DNA from: Pseudomonas grandcourensis
GTDB taxonomy: Bacteria > Pseudomonadota > Gammaproteobacteria > Pseudomonadales > Pseudomonadaceae
Reading direction: 5' to 3'
Assembly: GCF_039909015.1 (NCBI RefSeq)
Contig: NZ_CP150919.1
Coordinates: forward strand, 224,501-288,500
Length of the DNA stretch: 64,000 bases
This document shows positions 17,007-26,229 of the stretch, one piece after another; position 1 is the first letter of the stretch, and every line of letters begins with the position of its first letter. Under the pieces are notes generated by a model. That model was not told the DNA's origin and ran no database searches. It saw only the letters and a program-made list of their open reading frames with translations. The position numbers were made by a program, and so were the translations under genes.

Positions 17007-18449
17007 ATGCAGCTTAAAGACACCCAGTTGTTCCGCCAGCAAGCCTTCATCGATGGCGCGTGGGTTGATGCGGACAATGGTCAGACGATCAAGGTCAACA
17101 ACCCGGCAACGGGCGAAATTCTGGGCACCGTGCCGAAAATGGGCGCTGCCGAAACCCGCCGTGCGATCGAAGCCGCTGACAAAGCGCTGCCGGCCTGGCG
17201 TGCACTGACCGCCAAAGAGCGTGCGAACAAGCTGCGTCGCTGGTTCGAGCTGATCATCGAGAACCAGGACGACCTGGCTCGCCTGATGACCCTGGAACAA
17301 GGCAAGCCATTGGCCGAAGCCAAAGGCGAAATCGTTTACGCCGCTTCCTTCATCGAGTGGTTCGCCGAAGAAGCCAAGCGCATCTACGGTGACGTGATTC
17401 CGGGCCACCAGCCAGACAAGCGCCTGATCGTGATCAAGCAGCCAATCGGCGTGACCGCTGCAATCACCCCGTGGAACTTCCCGGCTGCAATGATCACCCG
17501 TAAAGCCGGCCCGGCCCTGGCCGCCGGTTGCACCATGGTGCTCAAGCCTGCTTCGCAAACTCCGTTTTCCGCCTTCGCCCTGGCCGAACTGGCCCAGCGT
17601 GCCGGCATCCCGGCTGGCGTGTTCAGCGTTGTTTCCGGTAGCGCCGGCGACATCGGCAGCGAGCTGACCAGCAACCCGATCGTGCGCAAGCTGTCCTTCA
17701 CCGGCTCGACCGAAATCGGTCGTCAACTGATGTCGGAATGCGCCAAGGACATCAAGAAAGTGTCCCTGGAACTGGGTGGCAACGCTCCGTTCATCGTGTT
17801 CGACGACGCGGACCTGGATAAGGCCGTCGAAGGCGCGATCATTTCCAAGTATCGCAACAACGGTCAGACATGCGTCTGCGCCAACCGCCTGTACATTCAG
17901 GATTCGGTCTACGACGCGTTCGCCGAGAAGCTGAAAGTGGCTGTGGCCAAGCTCAAGATCGGTAACGGTCTGGAAGCAGGCACCACCACTGGCCCGCTGA
18001 TCGACGAAAAAGCCGTGGCCAAGGTGCAAGAGCACATTGCCGACGCCGTTTCCAAAGGCGCCACCGTGCTGTCCGGCGGCAAGTCGATGGAAGGCAACTT
18101 CTTCGAGCCGACCATCCTGACCAACGTGCCGAATAACGCTGCCGTGGCCAAGGAAGAAACCTTCGGTCCATTGGCTCCACTGTTCCGCTTCAAAGACGAA
18201 GCCGATGTGATCGCGATGTCCAACGACACCGAGTTCGGTCTGGCCTCGTACTTCTATGCTCGTGACCTGGGTCGCGTGTTCCGTGTGGCGGAAGCCTTGG
18301 AATACGGCATGGTCGGCGTCAACACCGGGTTGATCTCCAACGAAGTCGCGCCGTTCGGCGGCATCAAGGCCTCGGGCCTGGGTCGTGAAGGCTCCAAGTA
18401 CGGCATCGAAGACTACCTGGAAATCAAATACCTCTGCCTGGGCATCTAA
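17007..18449 (+). CDS. gabD: NADP-dependent succinate-semialdehyde dehydrogenase
   Basis: 480 residues, the family's usual length. It oxidises succinic semialdehyde (and probably glutaric semialdehyde from lysine breakdown) to the acid. Visible motifs: PWNFPAAMITRKAGPAL, FTGSTEIGRQL (cofactor), catalytic Glu in LELGGNAPFIV and catalytic Cys in NNGQTCVCANR. Start ATG 17007 has AAGGA at 16994-16998. First gene of gabD-gabT, the GABA shunt/5-aminovalerate pathway. Confidence 0.97.
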   Translation: MQLKDTQLFRQQAFIDGAWVDADNGQTIKVNNPATGEILGTVPKMGAAETRRAIEAADKALPAWRALTAKERANKLRRWFELIIENQDDLARLMTLEQGKPLAEAKGEIVYAASFIEWFAEEAKRIYGDVIPGHQPDKRLIVIKQPIGVTAAITPWNFPAAMITRKAGPALAAGCTMVLKPASQTPFSAFALAELAQRAGIPAGVFSVVSGSAGDIGSELTSNPIVRKLSFTGSTEIGRQLMSECAKDIKKVSLELGGNAPFIVFDDADLDKAVEGAIISKYRNNGQTCVCANRLYIQDSVYDAFAEKLKVAVAKLKIGNGLEAGTTTGPLIDEKAVAKVQEHIADAVSKGATVLSGGKSMEGNFFEPTILTNVPNNAAVAKEETFGPLAPLFRFKDEADVIAMSNDTEFGLASYFYARDLGRVFRVAEALEYGMVGVNTGLISNEVAPFGGIKASGLGREGSKYGIEDYLEIKYLCLGI

Positions 18450-18633
18450 GCCCGGCACGGCATTGCTTCAAGCGCAAAGGGCACGAGAGCGCTGTCCCTT
18501 TGCGCCGCTTCAAACCGGAATTTTCTCGGTGACCGGGAACGCCGTGGCAGTCGATCATCGCATGCTGCCGCCGTTGCTCCCCGTCGCTTTATCCTTGAAC
18601 CACGCCGCCCGATGAGCGGTGAATGAGGAATGT
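18450..18633 (+). ncRNA. gabT RNA motif region between gabD and gabT
   Basis: A conserved RNA structure of unknown function, the gabT motif, has been described only in Pseudomonas, downstream of gabD and upstream of gabT, exactly this location. Here the gap contains a strong hairpin: GCGCAAAGGG (18472-18481) pairs perfectly with CCCTTTGCGC (18496-18505), with further pairing outside it (AAGCG with CGCTT). I cannot confirm the full covariance model by eye, so the exact limits are approximate. Confidence 0.6.
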
Positions 18634-19911
18634 ATGAGCAAGACTAACGCTTCTTTGATGGCCCGCCGTACCGCTGCTGTTCCACGTGGTGTTGGCCAGA
18701 TTCACCCGATCTTCGCCGAATCCGCGAAGAACGCGACCGTAACCGACGTTGAAGGTCGTGAGTTCATCGACTTCGCCGGCGGTATCGCCGTGCTGAACAC
18801 CGGCCACGTGCACCCGAAAATCATCGCTGCCGTGACCGAGCAGCTGAACAAGCTGACCCACACCTGCTTCCAGGTTCTGGCCTACGAGCCGTACGTGGAA
18901 GTGTGCGAAAAAATCAACGCCAAGGTCCCAGGTGATTTCGACAAGAAAACCCTGCTGGTGACCACCGGCTCCGAAGCCGTGGAAAACTCGATCAAGATCG
19001 CCCGTGCCGCCACTGGCCGTGCCGGCGTGATCGCTTTCACCGGCGCCTACCACGGTCGCACCATGATGACCCTGGGCCTGACCGGTAAAGTCGTGCCTTA
19101 CTCGGCCGGCATGGGCCTGATGCCAGGCGGCATCTTCCGCGCGCTGTACCCGAACGAACTGCACGGTGTGAGCATCGACGACTCGATCGCTTCCATCGAA
19201 CGCATCTTCAAGAACGACGCCGAGCCGAAAGACATCGCAGCGATCATCATCGAGCCGGTTCAGGGCGAAGGTGGTTTCTACGTCGCTCCGAAAGAATTCA
19301 TGAAGCGTCTGCGTGCCCTGTGCGACCAGCACGGCATCCTGCTGATCGCTGACGAAGTACAGACCGGCGCTGGCCGTACCGGTACTTTCTTCGCCATGGA
19401 ACAGATGGGCGTTGCCGCCGACCTGACCACCTTCGCCAAATCCATCGCTGGCGGCTTCCCGCTGGCCGGTGTGTGCGGCAAGGCCGAATACATGGACGCT
19501 ATCGCCCCAGGCGGTCTGGGCGGCACCTACGCCGGTAGCCCGATCGCCTGCGCCGCGGCCCTGGCCGTGATGGAAGTGTTCGAAGAAGAGCACCTGCTGG
19601 ATCGTTGCAAAGCTGTTGGCGAGCGTCTGGTAACCGGCCTGAAGGCCATCCAGGCCAAGTACCCGGTGATCGGCGAAGTCCGTGCCCTGGGCGCGATGAT
19701 CGCGGTCGAGCTGTTCGAAAACGGCGACAGCCACAAGCCGAACGCTGCAGCCGTGGCGTCCGTTGTGGCCAAGGCTCGCGACAAGGGTCTGATCCTGCTG
19801 TCCTGCGGCACCTACGGCAACGTTCTGCGCGTCCTGGTACCGCTGACCTCGCCGGACGAGCAACTGGACAAAGGCCTGGCGATCATCGAAGAGTGCTTCT
19901 CCGAGCTCTGA
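18634..19911 (+). CDS. gabT: 4-aminobutyrate aminotransferase
   Basis: 425 residues. Class-III PLP aminotransferase that converts GABA (or 5-aminovalerate) and 2-oxoglutarate to the semialdehyde and glutamate. Motifs: GSEAVENSIKIAR, GAYHGRT, the Asp motif IADEVQTGAGRTG and the PLP lysine in TTFAKSIAGGFPLAG. Start ATG 18634 with GAGGA upstream; an ATG 15 nt earlier has no ribosome site. Its product feeds GabD; a terminator follows. Confidence 0.97.
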   Translation: MSKTNASLMARRTAAVPRGVGQIHPIFAESAKNATVTDVEGREFIDFAGGIAVLNTGHVHPKIIAAVTEQLNKLTHTCFQVLAYEPYVEVCEKINAKVPGDFDKKTLLVTTGSEAVENSIKIARAATGRAGVIAFTGAYHGRTMMTLGLTGKVVPYSAGMGLMPGGIFRALYPNELHGVSIDDSIASIERIFKNDAEPKDIAAIIIEPVQGEGGFYVAPKEFMKRLRALCDQHGILLIADEVQTGAGRTGTFFAMEQMGVAADLTTFAKSIAGGFPLAGVCGKAEYMDAIAPGGLGGTYAGSPIACAAALAVMEVFEEEHLLDRCKAVGERLVTGLKAIQAKYPVIGEVRALGAMIAVELFENGDSHKPNAAAVASVVAKARDKGLILLSCGTYGNVLRVLVPLTSPDEQLDKGLAIIEECFSEL

Positions 19912-19932
19912 TCCCCGGTGTGACCTGATCCA

Positions 19933-19959
19933 CAAAAAACCCGCTTCGGCGGGTTTTTT
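19933..19959 (+). terminator. Intrinsic terminator of gabDT
   Basis: AACCCGC-TTC-GCGGGTT hairpin with flanking A-run and T6; ends the gabD-gabT unit. Confidence 0.9.
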
Positions 19960-20046
19960 CATGCCCCTGGAAACACATCCTGCGCTTTAGCGCTGTATCG
20001 AATGGCCAGCATTGGCTAAGGTTCCTGCATTGCCAGGGAGAGCTGT

Positions 20047-21261
20047 ATGACAACTGTCATTTTACCCGCGGTTCCGAGAGTACTGATCGCCGAGGCCGAC
20101 CCCTGGTCCCGGGATCTGCTCAAGGAAGTGTTGTTGAACGTACGCTGCGATGCGCGGCTGGATTTGTGCGCCGATGGCCAGCAAGCGCTGGAGCTATTGG
20201 CTGCCAACCCCTATGACCTGGTCATCGCCGACTGGGAGTTGCCGGGCGTCGATGGCCTGAATGTCCTGCGCAACGTCCGTCAGCGCAAACGCAATCCGCC
20301 GCTGCCGTTCATTCTGATGAGTAGTCGCAACGACAGTGCCAGTGTGCGCGAGGCCTTGCCGCTGGTGCCGGCTGCGTACCTGACCAAACCCCTGAATATG
20401 GAAAGCCTGACTCATCGGTTGCAGGGGTTGCTGCTGAATGCTGGCGAAGAAGTCTCGTGCGAAGTGCCGTCGCTGGCACCGGGCATGACGTTGTCGGTGT
20501 TTCTGGAGCGTCGCCGGGAATTGGCCGACGGCGCGCCGCTGATGACCGACGTGCAAGTGGCGGTCAAACGCAGCCTCAACCCCAGCGGCCTCGACCTGAC
20601 GGTGCTGGAAGACGAAATCCGCACCGATCCGCAGGTCACAGCCGTGCTGATCGCCGCTGCCAACAGCGCGGCCCAGCACCACGGCGCCGGTGTGCAAACC
20701 CTGTCCCAGGCGCTGCATCGCTTGGGCACCGGGCAGAGCATGAACCTGATTCTCGGCCTGGCGCTCAAGCGCAGCGCACGGCTGAGCGATCCGCAATTGG
20801 CCGACTATGCCGAGCGTTACTGGGATCTGTCACTGCACACCGCTGAATACGCGAGAACCCTGGCGCGCCTGCTCGATCTGGATCAGGAGCGTTGCTACTG
20901 CGCTGGCATGTTGCATCGTCTCGGCGATCTGGCGTTGCTGCGCTGTTTGCAGGAATGGAAGCAGGCCGGTGGAGAACTGGACGAGCTGGAGGAAGTGGGC
21001 GAAGCGCTGGTTGAATTTGGCGCGGCCTACGGTTCGGCCCTGCGCACGCGCTGGCGCCTGCCATTGGAGTTGCGGGAGCTGATTGCGGCGGCCTACCAGC
21101 TCGGTGGCGGGGTTTACTCCCGCGAAGCGCTGGTGATGAACATGGCGGCGCAGATGGCGCGCCTGACCGAGCATGAGAGCATCGAGGCGCTGGCGAAGAG
21201 CCGGACGGCGCGGTTGCTCAAGATCGGTTTACCGGAGTTGATGCGTTTGCGCAGGAAGTAA
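20047..21261 (+). CDS. Response regulator with HDOD output domain
   Basis: 404 residues. Residues 10-130 form a receiver domain: phospho-acceptor Asp62 (VIADWELPG), acidic pocket Asp18, Ser92 and Lys114 (YLTKP). Residues about 160-390 form an HDOD domain (PSGLDLTVLEDEIRTDPQVTAVLIAAANS; GMLHRLGDLALL), a non-catalytic relative of HD-GYP used as a signalling scaffold. No histidine kinase is adjacent, so it is an orphan regulator. Confidence 0.9.
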   Translation: MTTVILPAVPRVLIAEADPWSRDLLKEVLLNVRCDARLDLCADGQQALELLAANPYDLVIADWELPGVDGLNVLRNVRQRKRNPPLPFILMSSRNDSASVREALPLVPAAYLTKPLNMESLTHRLQGLLLNAGEEVSCEVPSLAPGMTLSVFLERRRELADGAPLMTDVQVAVKRSLNPSGLDLTVLEDEIRTDPQVTAVLIAAANSAAQHHGAGVQTLSQALHRLGTGQSMNLILGLALKRSARLSDPQLADYAERYWDLSLHTAEYARTLARLLDLDQERCYCAGMLHRLGDLALLRCLQEWKQAGGELDELEEVGEALVEFGAAYGSALRTRWRLPLELRELIAAAYQLGGGVYSREALVMNMAAQMARLTEHESIEALAKSRTARLLKIGLPELMRLRRK

Positions 21262-21299
21262 GTACACCACCAACCCCTGTGGGTTCCAGGGTGATCCTG

Positions 21300-22289
21300 T
21301 CAGGCGGTAACTATCCGGTTCTTGCCGTCGCGCTTGGCCTGGTACATCGCGGCATCTGCGCGGGAAAACAGGTTTTCCACGTTTTCATCCGCGGCGGTCA
21401 GGCTGGTCAGGCCCTGGCTGACGGTGATGCCGAACGTCTGGCCTTCATGGGTGAAACGCAATCGCTGAATCTGCAGTTGCAAGCGTTCAGCCACTTGCAG
21501 GGCCATCTGCGGCGTACAGCCGGGAAACACCGCTGCGAACTCCTCACCGCCAATGCGCCCGAACAGGTCGCCACGGCGCAACGCTGCGCGGCCGCTATCG
21601 GCGATGCGTTGCAACACGTTGTCGCCTTCCTGGTGACCGTAGGTGTCGTTGACTATTTTGAAGTCATCGATGTCCAGCATCAGGAATGACAACGGCTCGC
21701 CCCGTTGCCGGGCGTGTGCGAACTCGCGGTGGGCGCATTCGAAGAAATGCCGGCGATTGCTGCTCTGGGTCAGCGCGTCGGTGGTGGCCAGGCGATGCAG
21801 TTCGGTTTCCATCCGCTTCTTGTCGGTGATGTCTTCGGCGATGCCGACGATGATCATTTGTTGCCCCGGCTCGGCCTGGCGGTTGACGTAGCATTTGTCG
21901 CTGAGCCAGCGCACCTGGCCATCGGCGGCAATGATTCGATACTCGCGGTCTTCGACGGCACCCTTGTCCAGCACTTCGGCCAGGCTGCGTTCGGCGTAGT
22001 CCAGGTCGTCAGGGTAAATGCTGTCGCGCCATTGATTGCAGTCGGCCTGCAGTAGCTCGGCCGAACGACCAAAGATCCGCTCAAAGGCGGGGCTGACGTA
22101 AAGCACCTGGCGGGTTTCCCAATTGAATGCCCATAGCACCGCGTTTACGCTCATCAGCAAGGTGTTGAGCAACTGTTCGCGTTCGCTCAGGCGTGCGACT
22201 TCACCTTGGGCGTGCATCAGCGCAATCAGGGGCTGCGCGGCCTCGGGCCAATGGGACGGAGATGAGTCTTGCAGGTTTTTTTCGGCCAT
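21300..22289 (-). CDS. PAS-GGDEF diguanylate cyclase
   Basis: About 329 residues. PAS/PAC domain at about 40-160 (VLYVSPAFERIFG; IIVGIAEDITDKKRMETEL), then a GGDEF domain with intact active site GGEEF at 247-251 and an allosteric I-site RRGD at 238-241, correctly five residues before it. It should make c-di-GMP with product inhibition. No membrane segments. ATG 22289 is preferred; ribosome site is weak and a GTG 6 nt upstream is possible. Confidence 0.9.
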   Translation of the reverse strand: MAEKNLQDSSPSHWPEAAQPLIALMHAQGEVARLSEREQLLNTLLMSVNAVLWAFNWETRQVLYVSPAFERIFGRSAELLQADCNQWRDSIYPDDLDYAERSLAEVLDKGAVEDREYRIIAADGQVRWLSDKCYVNRQAEPGQQMIIVGIAEDITDKKRMETELHRLATTDALTQSSNRRHFFECAHREFAHARQRGEPLSFLMLDIDDFKIVNDTYGHQEGDNVLQRIADSGRAALRRGDLFGRIGGEEFAAVFPGCTPQMALQVAERLQLQIQRLRFTHEGQTFGITVSQGLTSLTAADENVENLFSRADAAMYQAKRDGKNRIVTA

Positions 22290-22468
22290 CGACACAAATC
22301 TCAAAGGGCACGCCGCGTGTTGGATGGCGGCCAACACCAAGCCCGCCGGGGATGGCGAAGTGTCTTTGAGATAGGGCTTTTCGGGTGAAGTTCCCGCCTT
22401 TTGTGGCGAGGGAGCGGGCTCCCGCCGGGCGGTACTGATGGCGCGATATTGCAGTCACACCACATAAC

Positions 22469-22500
22469 CCTGTGGGAGCGAGCAAGCTCGCTCCCACAGG
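22469..22500. repeat. REP hairpin between desA and the diguanylate cyclase gene
   Basis: Perfect 14-bp inverted repeat (CCTGTGGGAGCGAG / CTCGCTCCCACAGG) with a 4-nt loop, six bp past the desA stop. Followed by T6 on the plus strand. Confidence 0.85.
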
Positions 22501-22505
22501 TTTTT

Positions 22506-23690
22506 TCAGGCAGCGGCAGGACGCAGGGAGTAGGTCTTCAACTGATCGGCGAAGTCGCGCAGGGACTGAATACCGCTGGCTTCGGCTTCGTGTACCCAGT
22601 CCTTGATGGCCGCCAGCATGTCGTGACCATTTGAGCTGGTCTTGACCCAGATCTGCTGCAGGGCCAGGCGTTTCTCGTAAATTACCTTCAGCGCCTGACT
22701 GTGCTCGAGCATGTTCTGGATGCGTACATGGTGTTTGTCATCCAGCAGGCTGGTCTCCCGCGAAAGCAGGCGTTTGGCCCGGTGGAACTGGTGACGTACC
22801 GAGTGATCGACCTTTTCCAGCTCTTGCTTGACCAGCGGGCCGATCACCAGTTTGCGGTACTGGGCCATGATCTGGAAACGGTTGTTGAGGATCGCCATGG
22901 CGGTGTCCATGTCCAGATTGCCCTTGCCTTCGACGCGATGGGCAATCGGCGCAACCCGCTGGACCTTGGCCAGGCGCAGGAAGCTGAAGACTTGAATCCA
23001 CGCCCAGCCCAGGTCGAATTCCCACTTCTTCACCGACAGTTTTGCCGAGTTAGGGTAGGTGTGATGGTTGTTATGCAGTTCTTCACCGCCAATCAGGATG
23101 CCCCAAGGCACCAGGTTGGTCGCCGCATCGCGGCATTCGAAGTTGCGGTAGCCGATGGCATGGCCCAGGCCATTGACCACGCCGGCGGCCCATACCGGGA
23201 TCCACATCATCTGGATGGCCCAGATGGTGATGCCGATGGTGCCGAACAGCAGAAGGTCGATAACGCCCATGATCGCGATGCCGAGCAGCGGGAAGCGGCT
23301 GTAGAGGTTGCGCTCGATCCAGTCTTCGGGGCAGTTCTTGCCGTAGATGCGCAGGGTCTCCGGGTTTTCCGCTTCGGCGCGGTACAACTCGGCGCCTTTG
23401 CGCAGCACCGTGGACAAGCCCTTGATGACCGGGCTGTGCGGATCATCAACGGTTTCGCATTTGGCGTGATGCTTGCGGTGGATGGCGGTCCACTCGCGGG
23501 TGTTCTGCGCCGTGGTCAGCCACAGCCAGAAACGGAAGAAATGTTTAAGGCCCCCATTCAGCTCCAGGGAGCGATGGGCGGAGTAACGATGCAGATAGAC
23601 CGTGACGGCGATGATCGTGACGTGGGTCATCAGCAGGGTGACTGCTACCAGCGACCAGGGCGACAAGCCAAGAAAACCTTCGTACCACAT
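22506..23690 (-). CDS. desA: Delta-9 acyl fatty acid desaturase
   Basis: 394 residues. Membrane di-iron desaturase with three histidine boxes: HRYSAH, HRKHH and HNNHH, plus four membrane segments. It introduces a cis double bond into acyl chains, adjusting membrane fluidity under aerobic conditions. Length and the divergent PAS-GGDEF-EAL neighbour, itself followed by oscA and sbp, match the desA locus of P. aeruginosa (PA0286-PA0283 order). Start ATG 23690 chosen since the upstream extension is low-complexity and lacks a ribosome site. Confidence 0.92.
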   Translation of the reverse strand: MWYEGFLGLSPWSLVAVTLLMTHVTIIAVTVYLHRYSAHRSLELNGGLKHFFRFWLWLTTAQNTREWTAIHRKHHAKCETVDDPHSPVIKGLSTVLRKGAELYRAEAENPETLRIYGKNCPEDWIERNLYSRFPLLGIAIMGVIDLLLFGTIGITIWAIQMMWIPVWAAGVVNGLGHAIGYRNFECRDAATNLVPWGILIGGEELHNNHHTYPNSAKLSVKKWEFDLGWAWIQVFSFLRLAKVQRVAPIAHRVEGKGNLDMDTAMAILNNRFQIMAQYRKLVIGPLVKQELEKVDHSVRHQFHRAKRLLSRETSLLDDKHHVRIQNMLEHSQALKVIYEKRLALQQIWVKTSSNGHDMLAAIKDWVHEAEASGIQSLRDFADQLKTYSLRPAAA

Positions 23691-23824
23691 AGGCTGTAGG
23701 GCCCTCGATAAAGAAAAAACAGCCGTTGCATTATCACTAAGCCCACACAGAAAACCAGTCGCCCTTTCAGATAAGAGTGGCTGGATGTGTCTTTTAACTA
23801 TAATTCCAACCTTTTTGTAGGGAC

Positions 23825-25756
23825 ATGGATCGCCGGATGTCTGCCACCTATCGCGATGCCTTGCGCGCAACGCTGCTCTATCTGTTGCTTTCTGTGGTTT
23901 GGCTGCAGATCAGTGGCTATTTATTAAACAGTTTCTTCGATAGCTCTGCCGAGCGACTGCGATGGCAACTGATCAACGGTTATGTCTGGGTGCTGTTCAG
24001 CGCCGGGTTGATCTTCATTGCCCGGGCGCGGTTGCTGCGGTGTCTGGGTATCGGCGCCAAACTGCGTGAGCGCGATGCCGACCGCATGCGCTTGCGCCAG
24101 GCAGCGGCTGTGTTCGACTGCACCCGCGAAGGCGTGCTGGTCACCGATCGGGAAGGCGTGATCGTCCATGTAAACCGGGCGTTCATGGAAATCACCGGTT
24201 ACGGGTGTGAGGACGTGCTGGGTCAGCGGCCCAATCTGTTCAAGTCCGGGCGACATTCCCCTGAGTTCTATCAGGTGATGTTTGCCACGCTCGCCAGTGT
24301 CGGGGAGTGGAGTGGGGAAATCTGGAACCGGCGCAAAAGCGGCGAGATTTACCCGCAATGGCAAACGATCCGACTGATCCACGACGATTTCGGCCGGCCG
24401 AGCCAATATGTGGCGGTATTTACCGACATCAGTGCAATCAAGAACTCCGAACACGAGCTGATGCACCTGGCGCACCACGATCCGCTGACCGACCTGCCGA
24501 ACCGCCTGCTGTTCACCGACCGTGCCGAACAGGCCCTGGCCTCGGCACAGGTGCACAAGCGTGGCTGCGCGCTGCTGATGATCGATCTCGATCACTTCAA
24601 GATGATCAACGACAGCCTCGGGCACACCATTGGCGACCAGTTGCTCAAAGCTGTGGCCGAGCGCCTGGGCGCCATGTTCGGCCCGGGCATCACCCTGGCC
24701 AGGCTGGGCGGAGATGAATTCGCCGTGCTCGCCGAAAGCTGTCCGCAACTGGTTCAGGCCGCTGCGTTGGCCCAGCGGATCATCGACGGCCTCAAAGCAC
24801 CCTTCTCAATCGATGACCATCAGTTGTTCATCAACACCAGCATCGGCATCAGCCTGTTCCCCAGCGATGCCTTGAGCGTCGAGCAACTGCTGCGCAATGC
24901 CGACTCTGCACTGTTCAAGGCCAAGAGCACGGGACGCAATGATTATGCCCTGTACACCGAAGAGCTGACGGCCCACGCCCAGCAACGGGTGGAGATCGCC
25001 TTCGAATTGCGCCGCGCCCTGGACCGGCATGAGCTGCGGGTCCATTACCAGCCTGTTCACGACCTCAAGACCCGTCGCCTGATTGGCGTCGAGGCGCTGG
25101 TGCGCTGGCAGCACCCGCAGCGGGGCCTGGTGTCGCCGGCGGAATTCATTCCGGTCGCCGAACGCACCGGTCTGATTGCTGAAATCGATGCCTGGGTCAT
25201 GGCGCAGGCGTGCCGGCAGATGTGCCAGTGGCAGCAGGACGGGGTGGTGCTGTCGTTCGTCGCGGTCAACGTTTCTTCGCGCCTGTTCGCCCGTCGTGAG
25301 CTTTACCAGCAGGTGGCGCAGGTCCTGCGCGAAACCGGGCTGGAGCCGGCGTTTCTGGAGCTGGAAGTCACCGAAAGCGCGGTGATGGAAGACCCGGAAG
25401 TCGCACTGGAACAAATGCATCGCCTGCGCGAGCTGGGTGTGCGCCTGGCCATCGACGACTTCGGCACTGGCTATTCATCGCTGCTGCGACTCAAGCGTCT
25501 GCCGGTGCAAAAGTTGAAAATCGACCAGGGCTTCGTCGCCGGATTGCCGTGGGATGAGGACGATGCGGCGATTTCACGGGTGATCATTGCCCTGGCCCAG
25601 AGCATGGGCATGCAGGTGCATGCCGAGGGGATCGAGCAGGTCGAACAGGCTGCTTTCCTCCTCGAACAGGGATGTGATCTGGGGCAGGGTTACTGGTTCG
25701 GGCGGCCGGTGCCGGCGCTGCAGCTGGATTGGGCTCATGCCCCGGTCATCACCTGA
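23825..25756 (+). CDS. Membrane PAS-GGDEF-EAL c-di-GMP protein
   Basis: 643 residues. Two membrane segments (about 15-35 and 50-68), PAS domain (about 95-205), GGDEF motif at 295-299 without an I-site before it, and an EAL domain with EAL at 423-425 and DDFGTGYSS. Both catalytic motifs are intact, so activity could be synthesis or breakdown; position next to desA and oscA matches P. aeruginosa PA0285, a phosphodiesterase. Upstream gap of 134 bp is shared with divergent desA. Confidence 0.9.
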   Translation: MDRRMSATYRDALRATLLYLLLSVVWLQISGYLLNSFFDSSAERLRWQLINGYVWVLFSAGLIFIARARLLRCLGIGAKLRERDADRMRLRQAAAVFDCTREGVLVTDREGVIVHVNRAFMEITGYGCEDVLGQRPNLFKSGRHSPEFYQVMFATLASVGEWSGEIWNRRKSGEIYPQWQTIRLIHDDFGRPSQYVAVFTDISAIKNSEHELMHLAHHDPLTDLPNRLLFTDRAEQALASAQVHKRGCALLMIDLDHFKMINDSLGHTIGDQLLKAVAERLGAMFGPGITLARLGGDEFAVLAESCPQLVQAAALAQRIIDGLKAPFSIDDHQLFINTSIGISLFPSDALSVEQLLRNADSALFKAKSTGRNDYALYTEELTAHAQQRVEIAFELRRALDRHELRVHYQPVHDLKTRRLIGVEALVRWQHPQRGLVSPAEFIPVAERTGLIAEIDAWVMAQACRQMCQWQQDGVVLSFVAVNVSSRLFARRELYQQVAQVLRETGLEPAFLELEVTESAVMEDPEVALEQMHRLRELGVRLAIDDFGTGYSSLLRLKRLPVQKLKIDQGFVAGLPWDEDDAAISRVIIALAQSMGMQVHAEGIEQVEQAAFLLEQGCDLGQGYWFGRPVPALQLDWAHAPVIT

Positions 25757-25767
25757 TTTACAAAACC

Positions 25768-25801
25768 CCTGTGGGAGCAAGCTCACTCCCACAGGTTTTT
25801 T
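25768..25801. terminator. REP-derived hairpin terminator
   Basis: CCTGTGGGAG / CTCCCACAGG stem with an 8-nt loop and TTTTTT after it on the plus strand, 11 bp past the PAS-GGDEF-EAL stop. It is a REP half-element acting as a terminator-like hairpin. Confidence 0.7.
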
Positions 25802-25871
25802 GTGTGTCTGAAAGAGGGGGATTCACCTCAAGCCCTTGTCCCTCCAGTTAATCTCTTCTGGTTATATAAAC

Positions 25872-25896
25872 ATTCTTAAATAGTCTTTTTAAGAAT
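25872..25896. promoter_or_regulatory. Palindrome in the oscA-sbp promoter region
   Basis: Perfect 9-bp inverted repeat ATTCTTAAA - 7 nt - TTTAAGAAT, 83 bp upstream of oscA in AT-rich DNA. Position fits a sulfur-starvation activator site (CysB is the established regulator of such genes), but the protein is inferred. Confidence 0.5.
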
Positions 25897-25978
25897 ATCT
25901 ACACCTCTCTAGTATTGCTCTCAAGCCGCAAGCAGTGCCGACACTGCGAGGCAACCTCTCAGTTGAAGGAGCAGCAAT

Positions 25979-26161
25979 ATGAGCGCATCCCTGCGTAGCG
26001 TCGACGGTCAAGACGAAGCCACCATCCTGCGTGAAATCCAGAGTGCCCTGCGCGATCTGCGCTTTGGTGCCGTGGAAATCACCGTGCACAACGCCCAGGT
26101 GGTGCAGATCGAACGCAAAGAAAAATTCCGTTTGCAGCAGCCGGGCAACAAGCCGGGCTGA
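25979..26161 (+). CDS. oscA: OscA, small YezD-family sulfur-starvation protein (DUF2292)
   Basis: 60 residues, GAAGGAG ribosome site. The core ILREIQSALRDLRFGAVEITVHNAQVVQIERKEK is the DUF2292/YezD signature. OscA was named in Pseudomonas for its need in organosulfur compound use and always precedes sbp. The protein contains no Cys and no Met except the initiator, which fits expression during sulfur limitation. First gene of the oscA-sbp-cysTWA unit, 68 bp before sbp. Confidence 0.9.
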   Translation: MSASLRSVDGQDEATILREIQSALRDLRFGAVEITVHNAQVVQIERKEKFRLQQPGNKPG

Positions 26162-26229
26162 GGCGAATCAGGCAACGCGATATCCCATAAGAAAAAGCCA
26201 ACAATCCAAGAATTCCAGGAGCTTTCACC

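Noticed and set aside
16826..17077. 83-codon minus-strand frame overlapping the gabD start
   Set aside because: It overlaps gabD antisense and the promoter gap, with no ribosome site or recognisable motif.
22469..22506. Hairpin plus T6 as the desA terminator
   Set aside because: The T-run is on the plus strand, while desA is on the minus strand; it is a REP hairpin and could only terminate plus-strand transcripts.
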